This document shows positions 18,761 through 26,841 of a stretch of 42,418 nt of DNA, piece after piece. Position 1 is the stretch's first letter. Every line of letters starts with the position of its first letter. The stretch is from NCBI GenBank assembly GCA_030834825.1, contig JAUQXC010000259.1, positions 1 through 42,418 of the forward strand. The letters run 5' to 3'. Made by a program: the position numbers and the translations under genes. The stretch is from Thermoflexales bacterium (GTDB lineage Bacteria > Chloroflexota > Anaerolineae > Fen-1058). Below the pieces are notes generated by a model. That model saw nothing but the letters and a program-made list of their open reading frames with translations. It was not told the origin of the DNA and ran no database searches.

Positions 18761-19654
18761 GTGTCTGGAATTCTCATCGGCCAAAGCGCCATCAACGTGC
18801 TGCTGCTGTCAGGTGTCTTGACGATTGCCGCGCTGGGTTTCTCCATCGTGTGGGGGGTGATGAACATCATCAACCTGGTGCACGGTGCGGCCATCATGCT
18901 GGGCGCCTACGTCACCTTCATCGCCTTCACATTCGCCGGCATCGATCCCTTCTTGACCATCCCAATCTCGATGGTGCTGCTCTTCGGACTGGGCTACCTG
19001 ATTCAGCGCAACATCATCAACTACGTCATGCGTGCGCCGATGCTGACCACGTTTTTGCTGACGTTCGGGCTGGAGATCATCATCATCAACCTGGCGCAGT
19101 TTTTCTTCAAGAGCGATCTGCGCGCTATCACGACCGGCTACAGCGGATCCAGCCTGACGCTGTATGCTGATCCGGCGGCGAACTCCAGCATTGAAGTCCC
19201 TTACATTAAATTGGGTGCGCTCATCGTCGCGCTGCTGCTGACTTTGCTCACACACCTGCTGATGAGCCGGACGCGGTTGGGCCGCGCGATCCGATCGACC
19301 GGCATGGACAAGGACGCGGCGCAGCTTACCGGCGCACGCATCAGCACGATCTATGCCCTGACCTTTGCCATTAGCGCGGGCCTCGCGGGCGCGGCAGGAT
19401 CGTTGATCGCGATGACGCAATCGTTTCAACCGGGCTTCGGTGGAACTTACACGCTGTATGCCTTCGTGATCGTCGTGCTGGGCGGGCTGGGCAGCGTACC
19501 GGCGGTGTTTCTCGGTGCATTGGCCTTTTCATTGATCACGGTGCTGACCGGCTTATGGCAGCCGGGCTTGACGCAGGCGGCGGCCTTTGCACTGCTGGTG
19601 ATCATGCTCGTCGTACGGCCCTCGGGGATCGCGGGTAAAGCATTCTATCAATAA
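18761..19654 (+). CDS. livH: LivH-type ABC transporter permease
   Basis: GTG 18761 follows CAGGAGGATAGTT and gives a 297-aa inner-membrane protein starting MSGILIGQSAINVLLLSGVL. An upstream in-frame ATG at 18653 would lie inside the previous gene and the hairpin and is rejected. About eight to nine hydrophobic spans are visible, with the family signatures GFSIVWGVMNIINLVHGAAIMLGAY near the N-terminus and AVFLGALAFSLITVLTGLW near the C-terminus. The cytoplasmic loop RTRLGRAIRSTGMDKDAAQLTGA (the EAA-like contact for the ATPases) is present. It forms the translocation path with LivM. Confidence 0.94.
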   Translation: MSGILIGQSAINVLLLSGVLTIAALGFSIVWGVMNIINLVHGAAIMLGAYVTFIAFTFAGIDPFLTIPISMVLLFGLGYLIQRNIINYVMRAPMLTTFLLTFGLEIIIINLAQFFFKSDLRAITTGYSGSSLTLYADPAANSSIEVPYIKLGALIVALLLTLLTHLLMSRTRLGRAIRSTGMDKDAAQLTGARISTIYALTFAISAGLAGAAGSLIAMTQSFQPGFGGTYTLYAFVIVVLGGLGSVPAVFLGALAFSLITVLTGLWQPGLTQAAAFALLVIMLVVRPSGIAGKAFYQ

Positions 19655-19664
19655 GGTGCGACTC

Positions 19665-20741
19665 ATGCGCGAAGCGTTACGGCAGAATCGAAACGTCGTC
19701 ATCGTTGGGCTAATCGGCCTGGGAATTTTTGCGCTGTTGCCGTTGTTCGGCCTGTCCGGCTTTGCCTATCGCACGCTGACCAGCATGTTCCTGCTGATCG
19801 TGACCGCACAGGGCTGGAATCTCATCGGCGGTTACACGGGCTATGCGGCGTTCGGCAACGTCGCCTTCTTTGGCCTGGGCGCTTACGCCACCGGCATCTT
19901 GATGTATCGTCATGGCTGGTCGTTCTTGCCGACTATCCTGGTCGGTGGTCTGGTCGCCGCCGGGTACGCGGCGCTGATCGGCTTGCCGGTGCTGCGCTTG
20001 CGCGGCCACTATTTCGCCATCGCCACGCTAGGGGTAGCCGAAGCCACACGCGAGATCGTCGCATGGTGGACGCCGGTCACGGACGGCGCGGCGGGCATCT
20101 CCTTGCCATTCCTCAAACCGATCACTCTGGCACAGAACTTCTTCTATTACCTGGCGCTGGGCATGGTCATCTTCGGAGCGTTCCTCACCTGGTTCATCAT
20201 CCGGCGCAAGCTGGGCTACAGCTGGATCGCCATTCGCGCCGACGAGGACGCCGCCAAAATGCTGGGCATCAACACGACGGTGAGCAAAGTGATAGCGTAT
20301 GCCTTGACGGCCTTTCTCGTCGGCATCGCGGGCAGCGTCTATGCCTATTACAACTCCTTCATCGCGCCGGAGGAAGTTTTCAAAATCGATCGGACGCTGC
20401 AAGCGATTCTGGCGGTTGTGCTGGGCGGCGCGGGCACCATCGCCGGCCCGATCGCGGGCGGCGTGCTCTTTCAGCTGGTTTCGACGTTCTTGATCTTCAG
20501 CAAACCCTTCGGCATCGATCTGGGCCAGTTCCATGTGACGATCATGGGCATCTTCATCGTGCTGGTGATTATCTTCACACCGCGCGGCGTGATCGATCTA
20601 GTCACCCGATCGGCGCGCGAAGCTCGCCGGGTGCATGCCGATCAAGCGGGTGGCAGACGGAGCACCTGGACCTTCCTCAAGGATGGTGCACGCGCGACGC
20701 GGCTCATTCTGGCGCAGAACCGACAGCAGTTCAAGATCTGA
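19665..20741 (+). CDS. livM: LivM-type ABC transporter permease
   Basis: ATG 19665 is preferred (AAGG at 19653-19656, suitable spacing). GTG 19656 is possible and adds three residues. The 358-aa protein has multiple membrane spans, the LivM signature NLIGGYTGYAAFGNVAFFGLGAYATG, the coupling-helix stretch IRADEDAAKMLGINT and a C-terminal GVIDLVTRSAREARR. A basic tail of about 35 residues after the last span extends beyond typical LivM. It pairs with LivH to form the importer channel. The gap to livH is ten bases and to livG fourteen, so the genes are co-transcribed. Confidence 0.93.
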   Translation: MREALRQNRNVVIVGLIGLGIFALLPLFGLSGFAYRTLTSMFLLIVTAQGWNLIGGYTGYAAFGNVAFFGLGAYATGILMYRHGWSFLPTILVGGLVAAGYAALIGLPVLRLRGHYFAIATLGVAEATREIVAWWTPVTDGAAGISLPFLKPITLAQNFFYYLALGMVIFGAFLTWFIIRRKLGYSWIAIRADEDAAKMLGINTTVSKVIAYALTAFLVGIAGSVYAYYNSFIAPEEVFKIDRTLQAILAVVLGGAGTIAGPIAGGVLFQLVSTFLIFSKPFGIDLGQFHVTIMGIFIVLVIIFTPRGVIDLVTRSAREARRVHADQAGGRRSTWTFLKDGARATRLILAQNRQQFKI

Positions 20742-20755
20742 TCGCGGACAAAGCC

Positions 20756-21529
20756 ATGTCACACAACGAAATCATCCTGACCACAGAACGGGCCGGTAAG
20801 ACTTTCGGCGGATTGGCGGCCGTCAGCAAGGTTGATCTGACGCTGCGGCGCGGCGATGTGATCGGATTGATCGGCCCGAACGGCGCGGGCAAGACGACGT
20901 TCGTCAACATCATCACGGGCATGCTGCCGATCTCTGCGGGCAAGGTTACCTATCGGGGCCAGGACATTACCGGCTGGCCGGCGTATCGCGTGGCCCGCCT
21001 GGGCATCGCGCGCACCTTTCAAGTCGTGAAGCCGTTCCGCAACATGACCGTGCGCGAAAACGTGGCGGTCGGCGCGATGTATGGCGCGGGCGGCGCGCGC
21101 CGTTCCACGCGCGAAGCGCTGCGCCGCGCCGACGAGGTGCTGGAGTTTGTCGGATTGCTCGATCAACGCGAGCGCCACGCCGAGCAGCTGACACTAGCCT
21201 GGCTCAAGCGGCTGGAGCTGGCCAAAGCGCTGGCCATGGAGCCGGAGGTGTTGTTCCTCGACGAAGTCATGGCCGGCTTGAACCCCAAGGAGATCGAAGC
21301 GGCGATGGATCTGGTGCGGCAGATCAATCAGCGCGGTATCACGCTGCTGATCATCGAGCACGTCATGAAAGCCATCATCGGCGTCTGCCAGAATGTGTTC
21401 GTGCTGCACTATGGGCAGAAATTGGCCGAAGGACGTCCTGAGGAAGTCCTGCGCGATCCGAAAGTGATCGAAGCTTATCTGGGCAAGAAATACGCCGAGC
21501 AGCTGGAGGCGCGCGATGCTGAAAATTGA
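20756..21529 (+). CDS. livG: LivG-type ABC transporter ATP-binding protein
   Basis: ATG 20756 gives 257 aa starting MSHNEIILTTERAGKTFGGL; the longer in-frame extension upstream only shadows livM. Walker A is GPNGAGKT. The ABC signature is degenerate: the expected LSGGQ place reads LTLAWLKRLELAKALA, the L(S/T)(L/Y)xxxRxLE(L/I)A(R/K)ALA form common in LivG-like subunits. Walker B is EVLFLDEVMAGLNPKE and the H-loop is LLIIEHVMKAI. The protein ends with a LivG-type C-terminal helix that includes EEVLRDPKVIEAYLGKKY. It hydrolyses ATP with LivF to drive uptake. Confidence 0.94.
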   Translation: MSHNEIILTTERAGKTFGGLAAVSKVDLTLRRGDVIGLIGPNGAGKTTFVNIITGMLPISAGKVTYRGQDITGWPAYRVARLGIARTFQVVKPFRNMTVRENVAVGAMYGAGGARRSTREALRRADEVLEFVGLLDQRERHAEQLTLAWLKRLELAKALAMEPEVLFLDEVMAGLNPKEIEAAMDLVRQINQRGITLLIIEHVMKAIIGVCQNVFVLHYGQKLAEGRPEEVLRDPKVIEAYLGKKYAEQLEARDAEN

Positions 21530-22220
21530 GCATCTCAATGCCGGCTATGGCGACCTCCAGGTATTGTGGGACATTAACTTGGAGATTCGATCGGGCGAGG
21601 TGGTGGCGCTGATCGGATCGAACGGCGCGGGCAAATCGACGCTGCTGTGGACGCTATCGGGCTTGCTCAAGCCGATGTCGGGATCGATCATCTTCGCAGG
21701 CCAGTCCATCGGCGGCGTGTCGCCGGATCGGATCGTCAGTCTGGGCTTGACCCAGGTGCCGCAGGGCCGCCGCTTGTTTGCCGGATTAACGGTCAAGGAA
21801 AATTTGCTACAAGGCGCATACAGCCGATCGGATAAAGCGGACGTTGCCCAGGACCTTGACTTCGTGCTCGAGCTATTTCCGCGCCTGCGCGAACGGCTCA
21901 ATCAACCGGCGGGCAGCCTGAGCGGCGGTGAGCAGCAAATGTGCGCGGTGGGCCGCGGGTTCATGGCGCGGCCCAAGCTGTTGATGCTGGATGAAGTCTC
22001 GCTGGGTCTCGCGCCCATCGTCGTCGATGCGATTTACGAGGCGATTGGCAAAGTGCGCGCGCGCGGCATGACGGTGTTAATTGTCGAGCAAGATGTGCAG
22101 ATCGCGCTGGAACAGGCCGATCGGGGTTACGTGTTGGACGTGGGTTCTTTGATCATGAGCGGCGCCGCCACCGATATGCTGGCCAATCCCAAGATTCGTG
22201 CCGCTTATCTGGGTATCTGA
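21516..22220 (+). CDS. livF: LivF-type ABC transporter ATP-binding protein
   Basis: This is a 234-aa ATPase. ATG 21516 lies inside livG (14-base overlap) and is preceded by GGAGG, so translation is coupled. It begins MLKIEHLNAGYGDLQVLWD, with Walker A GSNGAGKST, an intact LSGGEQQM signature, Walker B LLMLDEVSLGLAP and the H/Q-loop VLIVEQDVQIAL. Position 12 of the Walker B stretch is VSLGLAP, normal for LivF. The second ATPase of the LivFG pair has the canonical signature, in contrast to the degenerate one in LivG. It is followed 29 bases later by the CBS-ACT gene. Confidence 0.95.
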   Translation: MLKIEHLNAGYGDLQVLWDINLEIRSGEVVALIGSNGAGKSTLLWTLSGLLKPMSGSIIFAGQSIGGVSPDRIVSLGLTQVPQGRRLFAGLTVKENLLQGAYSRSDKADVAQDLDFVLELFPRLRERLNQPAGSLSGGEQQMCAVGRGFMARPKLLMLDEVSLGLAPIVVDAIYEAIGKVRARGMTVLIVEQDVQIALEQADRGYVLDVGSLIMSGAATDMLANPKIRAAYLGI

Positions 22221-22249
22221 TCGCGATCGAATAGGGGAGGTTACCGATC

Positions 22250-22897
22250 ATGCTGGTCCGCGAACGAATGTCTACCCGCCTGATCTTGTGTGCGCCGGAG
22301 CTGCCCGTGGCCGAGGCGCTGGAGCAGATGAAAAAAGAACGCATCCGGCGCATGCCCGTCGCCGATAAAAACGGCAAGCTGATCGGGATTGTGTCCGACA
22401 AGGATTTGCTGGAGGCCTCACCCTCACCGGTCAGCAGTTTGAGCGTATGGGAAATGACTTATCTGCTGTCGAAGATCAAGGTCGGCGAAGTGATGACTAA
22501 GAAGGTCATCACCGTGACCGCAGACACGACATTGGAAGACGCTGCCCGCATTCTGGTCGACAACAAGATCGGCGGCCTGCCCGTGGTCAATGAAGCAGGC
22601 GCCATCGTCGGCATCATCACCGAGACGGATATCTTCAAATCGTTCATCGATGTGCTGGGCGCGCGCAAAAAGGGTGTACGGGTGACCACCCTGGTGGCCG
22701 ATCGCAAGGGGCAGCTGGCCAAGATCACAGCGGCGATCGCCGCGGCCGACGGCAATATCGTCGCGGTGGTCGAGATGCCTGCCACAGATTCGACGACCTA
22801 CGAGATCATGTTCAAAGTGATCGACGTGCCGCTGGAGAAGTTGATCGAAGTGGTGAAGCCGCACGTCATCCGCATTACCGACGTACGCGAGGCGTAG
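22250..22897 (+). CDS. CBS-CBS-ACT domain protein (AcuB-like)
   Basis: This 215-aa cytoplasmic protein starts at ATG 22250 behind AGGGGAGG. The first CBS motif (about 8-55: IRRMPVADKNGKLIGIVSDKDLL) and second (about 78-130: KKVITVTADTTLEDAARILV, KIGGLPVVNEAGAIVGIITETDI) form a Bateman module that binds adenine nucleotides. The C-terminal ACT-like domain (about 143-215: VRVTTLVADRKGQLAKITAA, IVAVVEMP) is of the type that binds amino acids. The architecture is that of AcuB. Next to an amino-acid importer it could report cell energy charge and amino-acid level. It lacks a catalytic domain and probably acts on a partner. Confidence 0.9.
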   Translation: MLVRERMSTRLILCAPELPVAEALEQMKKERIRRMPVADKNGKLIGIVSDKDLLEASPSPVSSLSVWEMTYLLSKIKVGEVMTKKVITVTADTTLEDAARILVDNKIGGLPVVNEAGAIVGIITETDIFKSFIDVLGARKKGVRVTTLVADRKGQLAKITAAIAAADGNIVAVVEMPATDSTTYEIMFKVIDVPLEKLIEVVKPHVIRITDVREA

Positions 22898-23073
22898 CTC
22901 GCGGGGCAGCTCGGCTTCTCAGTGCAGTTCGACAACGCACACTGCCCGGGCTCAACCTGCATGAGTGTTTTGGTCACAGCCGGACGTGGTTGTCCTCGCC
23001 ACGCTCGATCGGTTGGTTTTCCAACAACATTTCACTGACTCCCCGCAGAATCCATAACGCCATAGACGTAAAC

Positions 23074-23095
23074 TGCAGATCGTGTGCGATCTGCA
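23074..23095. terminator. Perfect hairpin between convergent genes (possible bidirectional terminator)
   Basis: TGCAGATCG (23074-23082) pairs perfectly with CGATCTGCA (23087-23095) across a TGTG loop. It lies between the stop of the CBS-ACT gene (22897) and the stop of the convergent kinase-hydrolase gene (23133). No T-run is present, so termination strength is uncertain. Confidence 0.45.
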
Positions 23096-23132
23096 ATGTC
23101 TGTCGAAAATGGTGCGCGGCCGCCTTTGTCAT

Positions 23133-26100
23133 TCAAGGCTCGTTAGCGATCGAGACTTTGTCGACACGACGATCGGGCGTTGCCAGAAACTCATGCACTT
23201 CGCTCAAGAATTTCTGCCAGGCCGGTTCGTGCTCCAGCAGGATGTGATTGTTGCTGTCCAGCGTCACCAGGCGCGCACCGGGAATGATCGACGCCAGAAA
23301 GCGGCCTTCTTCAAATGGGATGCGCATATCACCGCGCGCGTGCAGCACCAGTGTGGGGAGGTTGAGCTGCGCGGCGAGCTGGCGCACATCGATCGTGTTG
23401 AAGCCCTCGATGATGCGTGCTGCATTCTCCGGCGAAGCCGAAGCGCGCTGCAGATCGTTGAACCAGCGATACTGCTCCAATGTGCCATCCGGTATGAACA
23501 TCGACGTGAACACCTGTCGAAAGGCCGGGTTCTCGCTTCCCCAGCCGAGCCGGATCAATGTGAGCAGCATTTCCACTTCCGCGATCTGTTCAGCTGTCAG
23601 ATCGCGTTTCAGTTTGCCGCGCGCATATGATCCATACAGAATGAGCTGGCTGACTCGCTCAGGATGACGCGTGGCGTAAGCAATGGCAATCGGCCCGCCC
23701 TGTGAGATGCCGATCAGGGGAAACCGTTCCACGCCCGCTGCGTCGACCACCGCTTCGAGATCGCGCACCCAGGCTTCAAAAGAGAGATCATCCACATTCC
23801 AATCGGACAGGCCACAGCCGCGCTCGTCGTAGCGAATCAAGGTATGCTGCTGCGCCAGCCCGATCAGCCAGTGCCGCCAGATGGGGCTGTGCCAGTCGAA
23901 TTCCAGGTGGCTCAACCAGTTGGCGGCCTTGACCAGGGGCAGCCCAGCGCCGATGGTGGCATAGGCCAGCCGCGCGCCATCGGCCGATTGGCAGAAGCGG
24001 ATGCTCTGTTCCAACTCGCGCTGCGGTGCGGATGCTGTTGGGGACGCTTTCACTTCCACGGCGGGTGAGATCGTTTTTGCTGGTGCCGGCTCGGTCCGGG
24101 TGAACTGCGTCACTTCGTCTAGAAACTGCGGCCAGGCCGGTTCGGTTTCTAGCAGGATGTGATTGTTGCTTTCCAATGGCACAAAGCGCGCGCCGGGGAT
24201 GAGCGATGCCATGAAGCGGCCTTCGTCGAAGGGACACATCGCATCATTGCGCGCGTGCAGCACCAGAGTAGGCACCCGGACTTGCGGCGCCAGGTGCGCG
24301 ACATTGACGTTGAAGCAAGCCATCTCCATCAACGCGGCATTTTCTGCTGAAGTCGAGGCTCGCGCCAGTTCGGCAAACCAGCTAATCTGCTCTGGTGTCC
24401 CATCCGGCATTAAGAGGTTGGCGAAGACCTGGCGAAACGCCGCGGTGTCCTGCCCCCAGCCCACGCGAATGAGATGAATCAAGATGCGCGCTTCTTCCAA
24501 CTGCTCGGGCGTGGGATTGCGGTTGAAGCGGCCGCGCGCGTAACCGCCGAACAAGATCAGGTGACTGACGCGTTCGGGGTGACGCACGGCATACGCGATT
24601 GCCACCGAGGCTCCCTGCGATACGCCCAGCAGGGCAAAGCGCTGCCGGTCGAATTGATCGACCACGGTTTCGAGATCGCCGACCCAGGCGTCCATCGAGA
24701 AATCGGCCACGTTCCAATCGGACAAGCCGCAGCCGCGCTCGTCGTAGCGGACAAACGTATAGTGTTCCGCCAATGCCGTCCACCAGTGCCGCCAGATCGG
24801 ACTCTGCCGATCATATTCGAGGTGATTCAGCGGATTGCCCGCTTTGACCAACAACGCCCCAGTGCCCAACTGGCCGTAGGCAATTCGCACACCGTCGGGC
24901 GCGGTGCAAAAGCGAATCTGTTGATCGTGCTGACTGTTCGAACGGAGAACGGCAGATCTAGCCGGCGTAGCCGGGCGAGCCAGCGTGAATTTAGGCGGAG
25001 TCGCCGCCTGTGTCGGTGTGTTGTGCTCAAGCGGTCGCCCGGCGCGAATCGCTTCCAGTTCGGCGGCGACCTGCCGCATGCTGGCGGGTCGCTGCTCCCG
25101 GTCTTTCGCCAGCATGCGCTGCAGCAGATTGGCGAGCGGCGGTGGCACATCCGATCGGGCTTGCGTGATGTCCGGCGTGGACGAATGCAAGATGCTAGAC
25201 AGCACGGCCATCAGCCGCGATCCGTCAAAGGGAGGTCGCCCGGCGAGCAGCTCGTACAAGAGCACGCCGAATGACCAGATGTCGCTGCGTGGATCAAGTT
25301 CTTCGCCGCGCAACGCCTCGGGGCTTAAGTATACGGGACTGCCCACGATCATGCCCGGTTGGGTCAGACGCACATCGTCGTGCGTCAAGCGTGCCATGCC
25401 AAAGTCCGTCAGGCGCGGCGTGCCGTCGGCGGCTAGCAGCACATTATCGGGTTTGAGGTCGCGGTGGATGATGTTGAGATGGTGGGCGCGGCTGAGCGCA
25501 TCGGCCAGTTCCAGAGCAATGATCAGACTGCGCTCGCAGGACAGCGGTCCTTCTTTCTCCAGTAGATCGCGCAACGTGCCGCCTGGCACATATTCCATGA
25601 CGATGCGCTGTTCGCCAGCCTGCTCGATGGCGGCGAGGATGGTGACAATGTTGGGGTGATTGAGCTGACGCAGCGCCTGAGCTTCGCGCACAAAGCGTGT
25701 GACAAAGGCGGGATCTTGCGCCACCAATTCGGGCTTCAGCCGCTTGATGACGACGGCCCGGCCGGTGACGCTGTCACGACCGAGATACACTTCGCCGTAA
25801 CCGCCCACTCCCAGCAGGCGCTCGGTCTGATAACGCTCGCGCAGTGTAGGTTCTGCCGCAGCTAGCTCAGCCGCTGATTCCGGTGTCAGCGGCGGGAGTT
25901 GTTTGGTTCGAATGGCTTCATACAGCGCGGTGGTTTCTGCGTCGGGCGGCACTCCCAGCTCCCCTTCGAGCAGGCGCGCGCATTCCTGATATTGCCGCAG
26001 CGCCGCCGCATGCTGACCCGCCCACGCATAGAGCTGCATCAAGTGGCGATGTGCCGGCTCGTGCAGGGCGTCAAGCGCCAGCCAGCGCCGCGCGTAGGCA

Positions 26101-26657
26101 ATCGCCGGTTCATACTCCATCCGATCGGTGTGCCACCCGATCAGGCGCTGCAATGCTTCGGCCAGCCGGTGGCGCAGCCGCTCGGTTTCAAAGAATTGCC
26201 ACTCGTCGAATTCGGGACAATCGGGCAGGCTAAAACCCGCCATGAAATCTCCGTTGTAAAGATCCACGGCGGCCTTTAAAGCAGCGGTGCACTCCGCACA
26301 CACGTGCCCGTTCGTATGCGAATGTTGTTGTGCAGCAGCCAGCCCAGCTTCAAATGAACCCACATCCAGCCACAGATCGGCCTCGGGGTTGAGGCCGACG
26401 AGCGATTGATCAACGTGGAGCGTGTGATCGCCCAGGAGCTGCTTGAGCGTTGAGAGATCGCGGCGCAGGTTGGCGCGCGCGCCCGACTGATCTTGATCGG
26501 GCCACAAGAGCGTGGCCAGCTTATCGCGGCTGTGCAGCTGGCGCGTGACAGCCAGATAGGCCAGCGCAGCGATCGCTTTTCGCCGCGAGAGGTTGATGTT
26601 CTGCTGCTGTTGTTCCAGACGGGGCGCGCCCAGCAAGTAGAACTGCAAAGCTGCCAT
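23133..26657 (-). CDS. BTAD regulator fused to Ser/Thr kinase and two alpha/beta-hydrolase domains
   Basis: This is a 1174-aa single chain; ATG 26657 has GGAGG upstream. Residues 1-105 form a winged-helix DNA-binding domain (KLATLLWPDQDQSGARANLR). Residues 105-255 form BTAD/TPR repeats. Residues 275-540 form a Hanks kinase with GVGGYGEV (283-290), K305, HRD (398-400) and DFG (418-420), all intact. Residues 580-855 and 882-1160 are two homologous alpha/beta hydrolases, each with RYDERGCGLSDWNV. The triads are S680/D805/H833 and S985/D1110/H1138. SARP regulators such as AfsR are phosphorylated by a separate kinase (AfsK); here the kinase is in cis. The hydrolases may be sensors of a small ligand (compare RsbQ or KAI2) or true enzymes. 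No membrane span is seen, unlike many bacterial Hanks kinases. Function is inferred. Confidence 0.92.
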   Translation of the reverse strand: MAALQFYLLGAPRLEQQQQNINLSRRKAIAALAYLAVTRQLHSRDKLATLLWPDQDQSGARANLRRDLSTLKQLLGDHTLHVDQSLVGLNPEADLWLDVGSFEAGLAAAQQHSHTNGHVCAECTAALKAAVDLYNGDFMAGFSLPDCPEFDEWQFFETERLRHRLAEALQRLIGWHTDRMEYEPAIAYARRWLALDALHEPAHRHLMQLYAWAGQHAAALRQYQECARLLEGELGVPPDAETTALYEAIRTKQLPPLTPESAAELAAAEPTLRERYQTERLLGVGGYGEVYLGRDSVTGRAVVIKRLKPELVAQDPAFVTRFVREAQALRQLNHPNIVTILAAIEQAGEQRIVMEYVPGGTLRDLLEKEGPLSCERSLIIALELADALSRAHHLNIIHRDLKPDNVLLAADGTPRLTDFGMARLTHDDVRLTQPGMIVGSPVYLSPEALRGEELDPRSDIWSFGVLLYELLAGRPPFDGSRLMAVLSSILHSSTPDITQARSDVPPPLANLLQRMLAKDREQRPASMRQVAAELEAIRAGRPLEHNTPTQAATPPKFTLARPATPARSAVLRSNSQHDQQIRFCTAPDGVRIAYGQLGTGALLVKAGNPLNHLEYDRQSPIWRHWWTALAEHYTFVRYDERGCGLSDWNVADFSMDAWVGDLETVVDQFDRQRFALLGVSQGASVAIAYAVRHPERVSHLILFGGYARGRFNRNPTPEQLEEARILIHLIRVGWGQDTAAFRQVFANLLMPDGTPEQISWFAELARASTSAENAALMEMACFNVNVAHLAPQVRVPTLVLHARNDAMCPFDEGRFMASLIPGARFVPLESNNHILLETEPAWPQFLDEVTQFTRTEPAPAKTISPAVEVKASPTASAPQRELEQSIRFCQSADGARLAYATIGAGLPLVKAANWLSHLEFDWHSPIWRHWLIGLAQQHTLIRYDERGCGLSDWNVDDLSFEAWVRDLEAVVDAAGVERFPLIGISQGGPIAIAYATRHPERVSQLILYGSYARGKLKRDLTAEQIAEVEMLLTLIRLGWGSENPAFRQVFTSMFIPDGTLEQYRWFNDLQRASASPENAARIIEGFNTIDVRQLAAQLNLPTLVLHARGDMRIPFEEGRFLASIIPGARLVTLDSNNHILLEHEPAWQKFLSEVHEFLATPDRRVDKVSIANEP

Positions 26658-26694
26658 GTGCCCCTCCGTTGGCTAGTCCGGCTGGGGCTGGACG

Positions 26695-26721
26695 ATTATG
26701 ACTGATTCAATTGTACATCAA
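26695..26721 (-). promoter_or_regulatory. Weak candidate promoter for the kinase-hydrolase fusion gene
   Basis: On the minus strand TTGATG (26721-26716) and CATAAT (26700-26695) are 15 bases apart, shorter than the ideal 17. The location, about 35 bases upstream of ATG 26657, is right, but the match is modest. Confidence 0.3.
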
Positions 26722-26841
26722 ACGAGCTAATTTCAGAAAAGGCTCCACGTGGATCGCTGTTTGGATCGCCTGGTGGAATGCTGCCGGAACGTCTGCGGAG
26801 TATTCTATAGCCGGTTCAAGAGAATGCTGAAAGAAGAAGAC

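Noticed and set aside
20063-20755. Long N-terminal extension of LivG
   Set aside because: It lies entirely inside livM in another frame; the family-length protein starts at ATG 20756.
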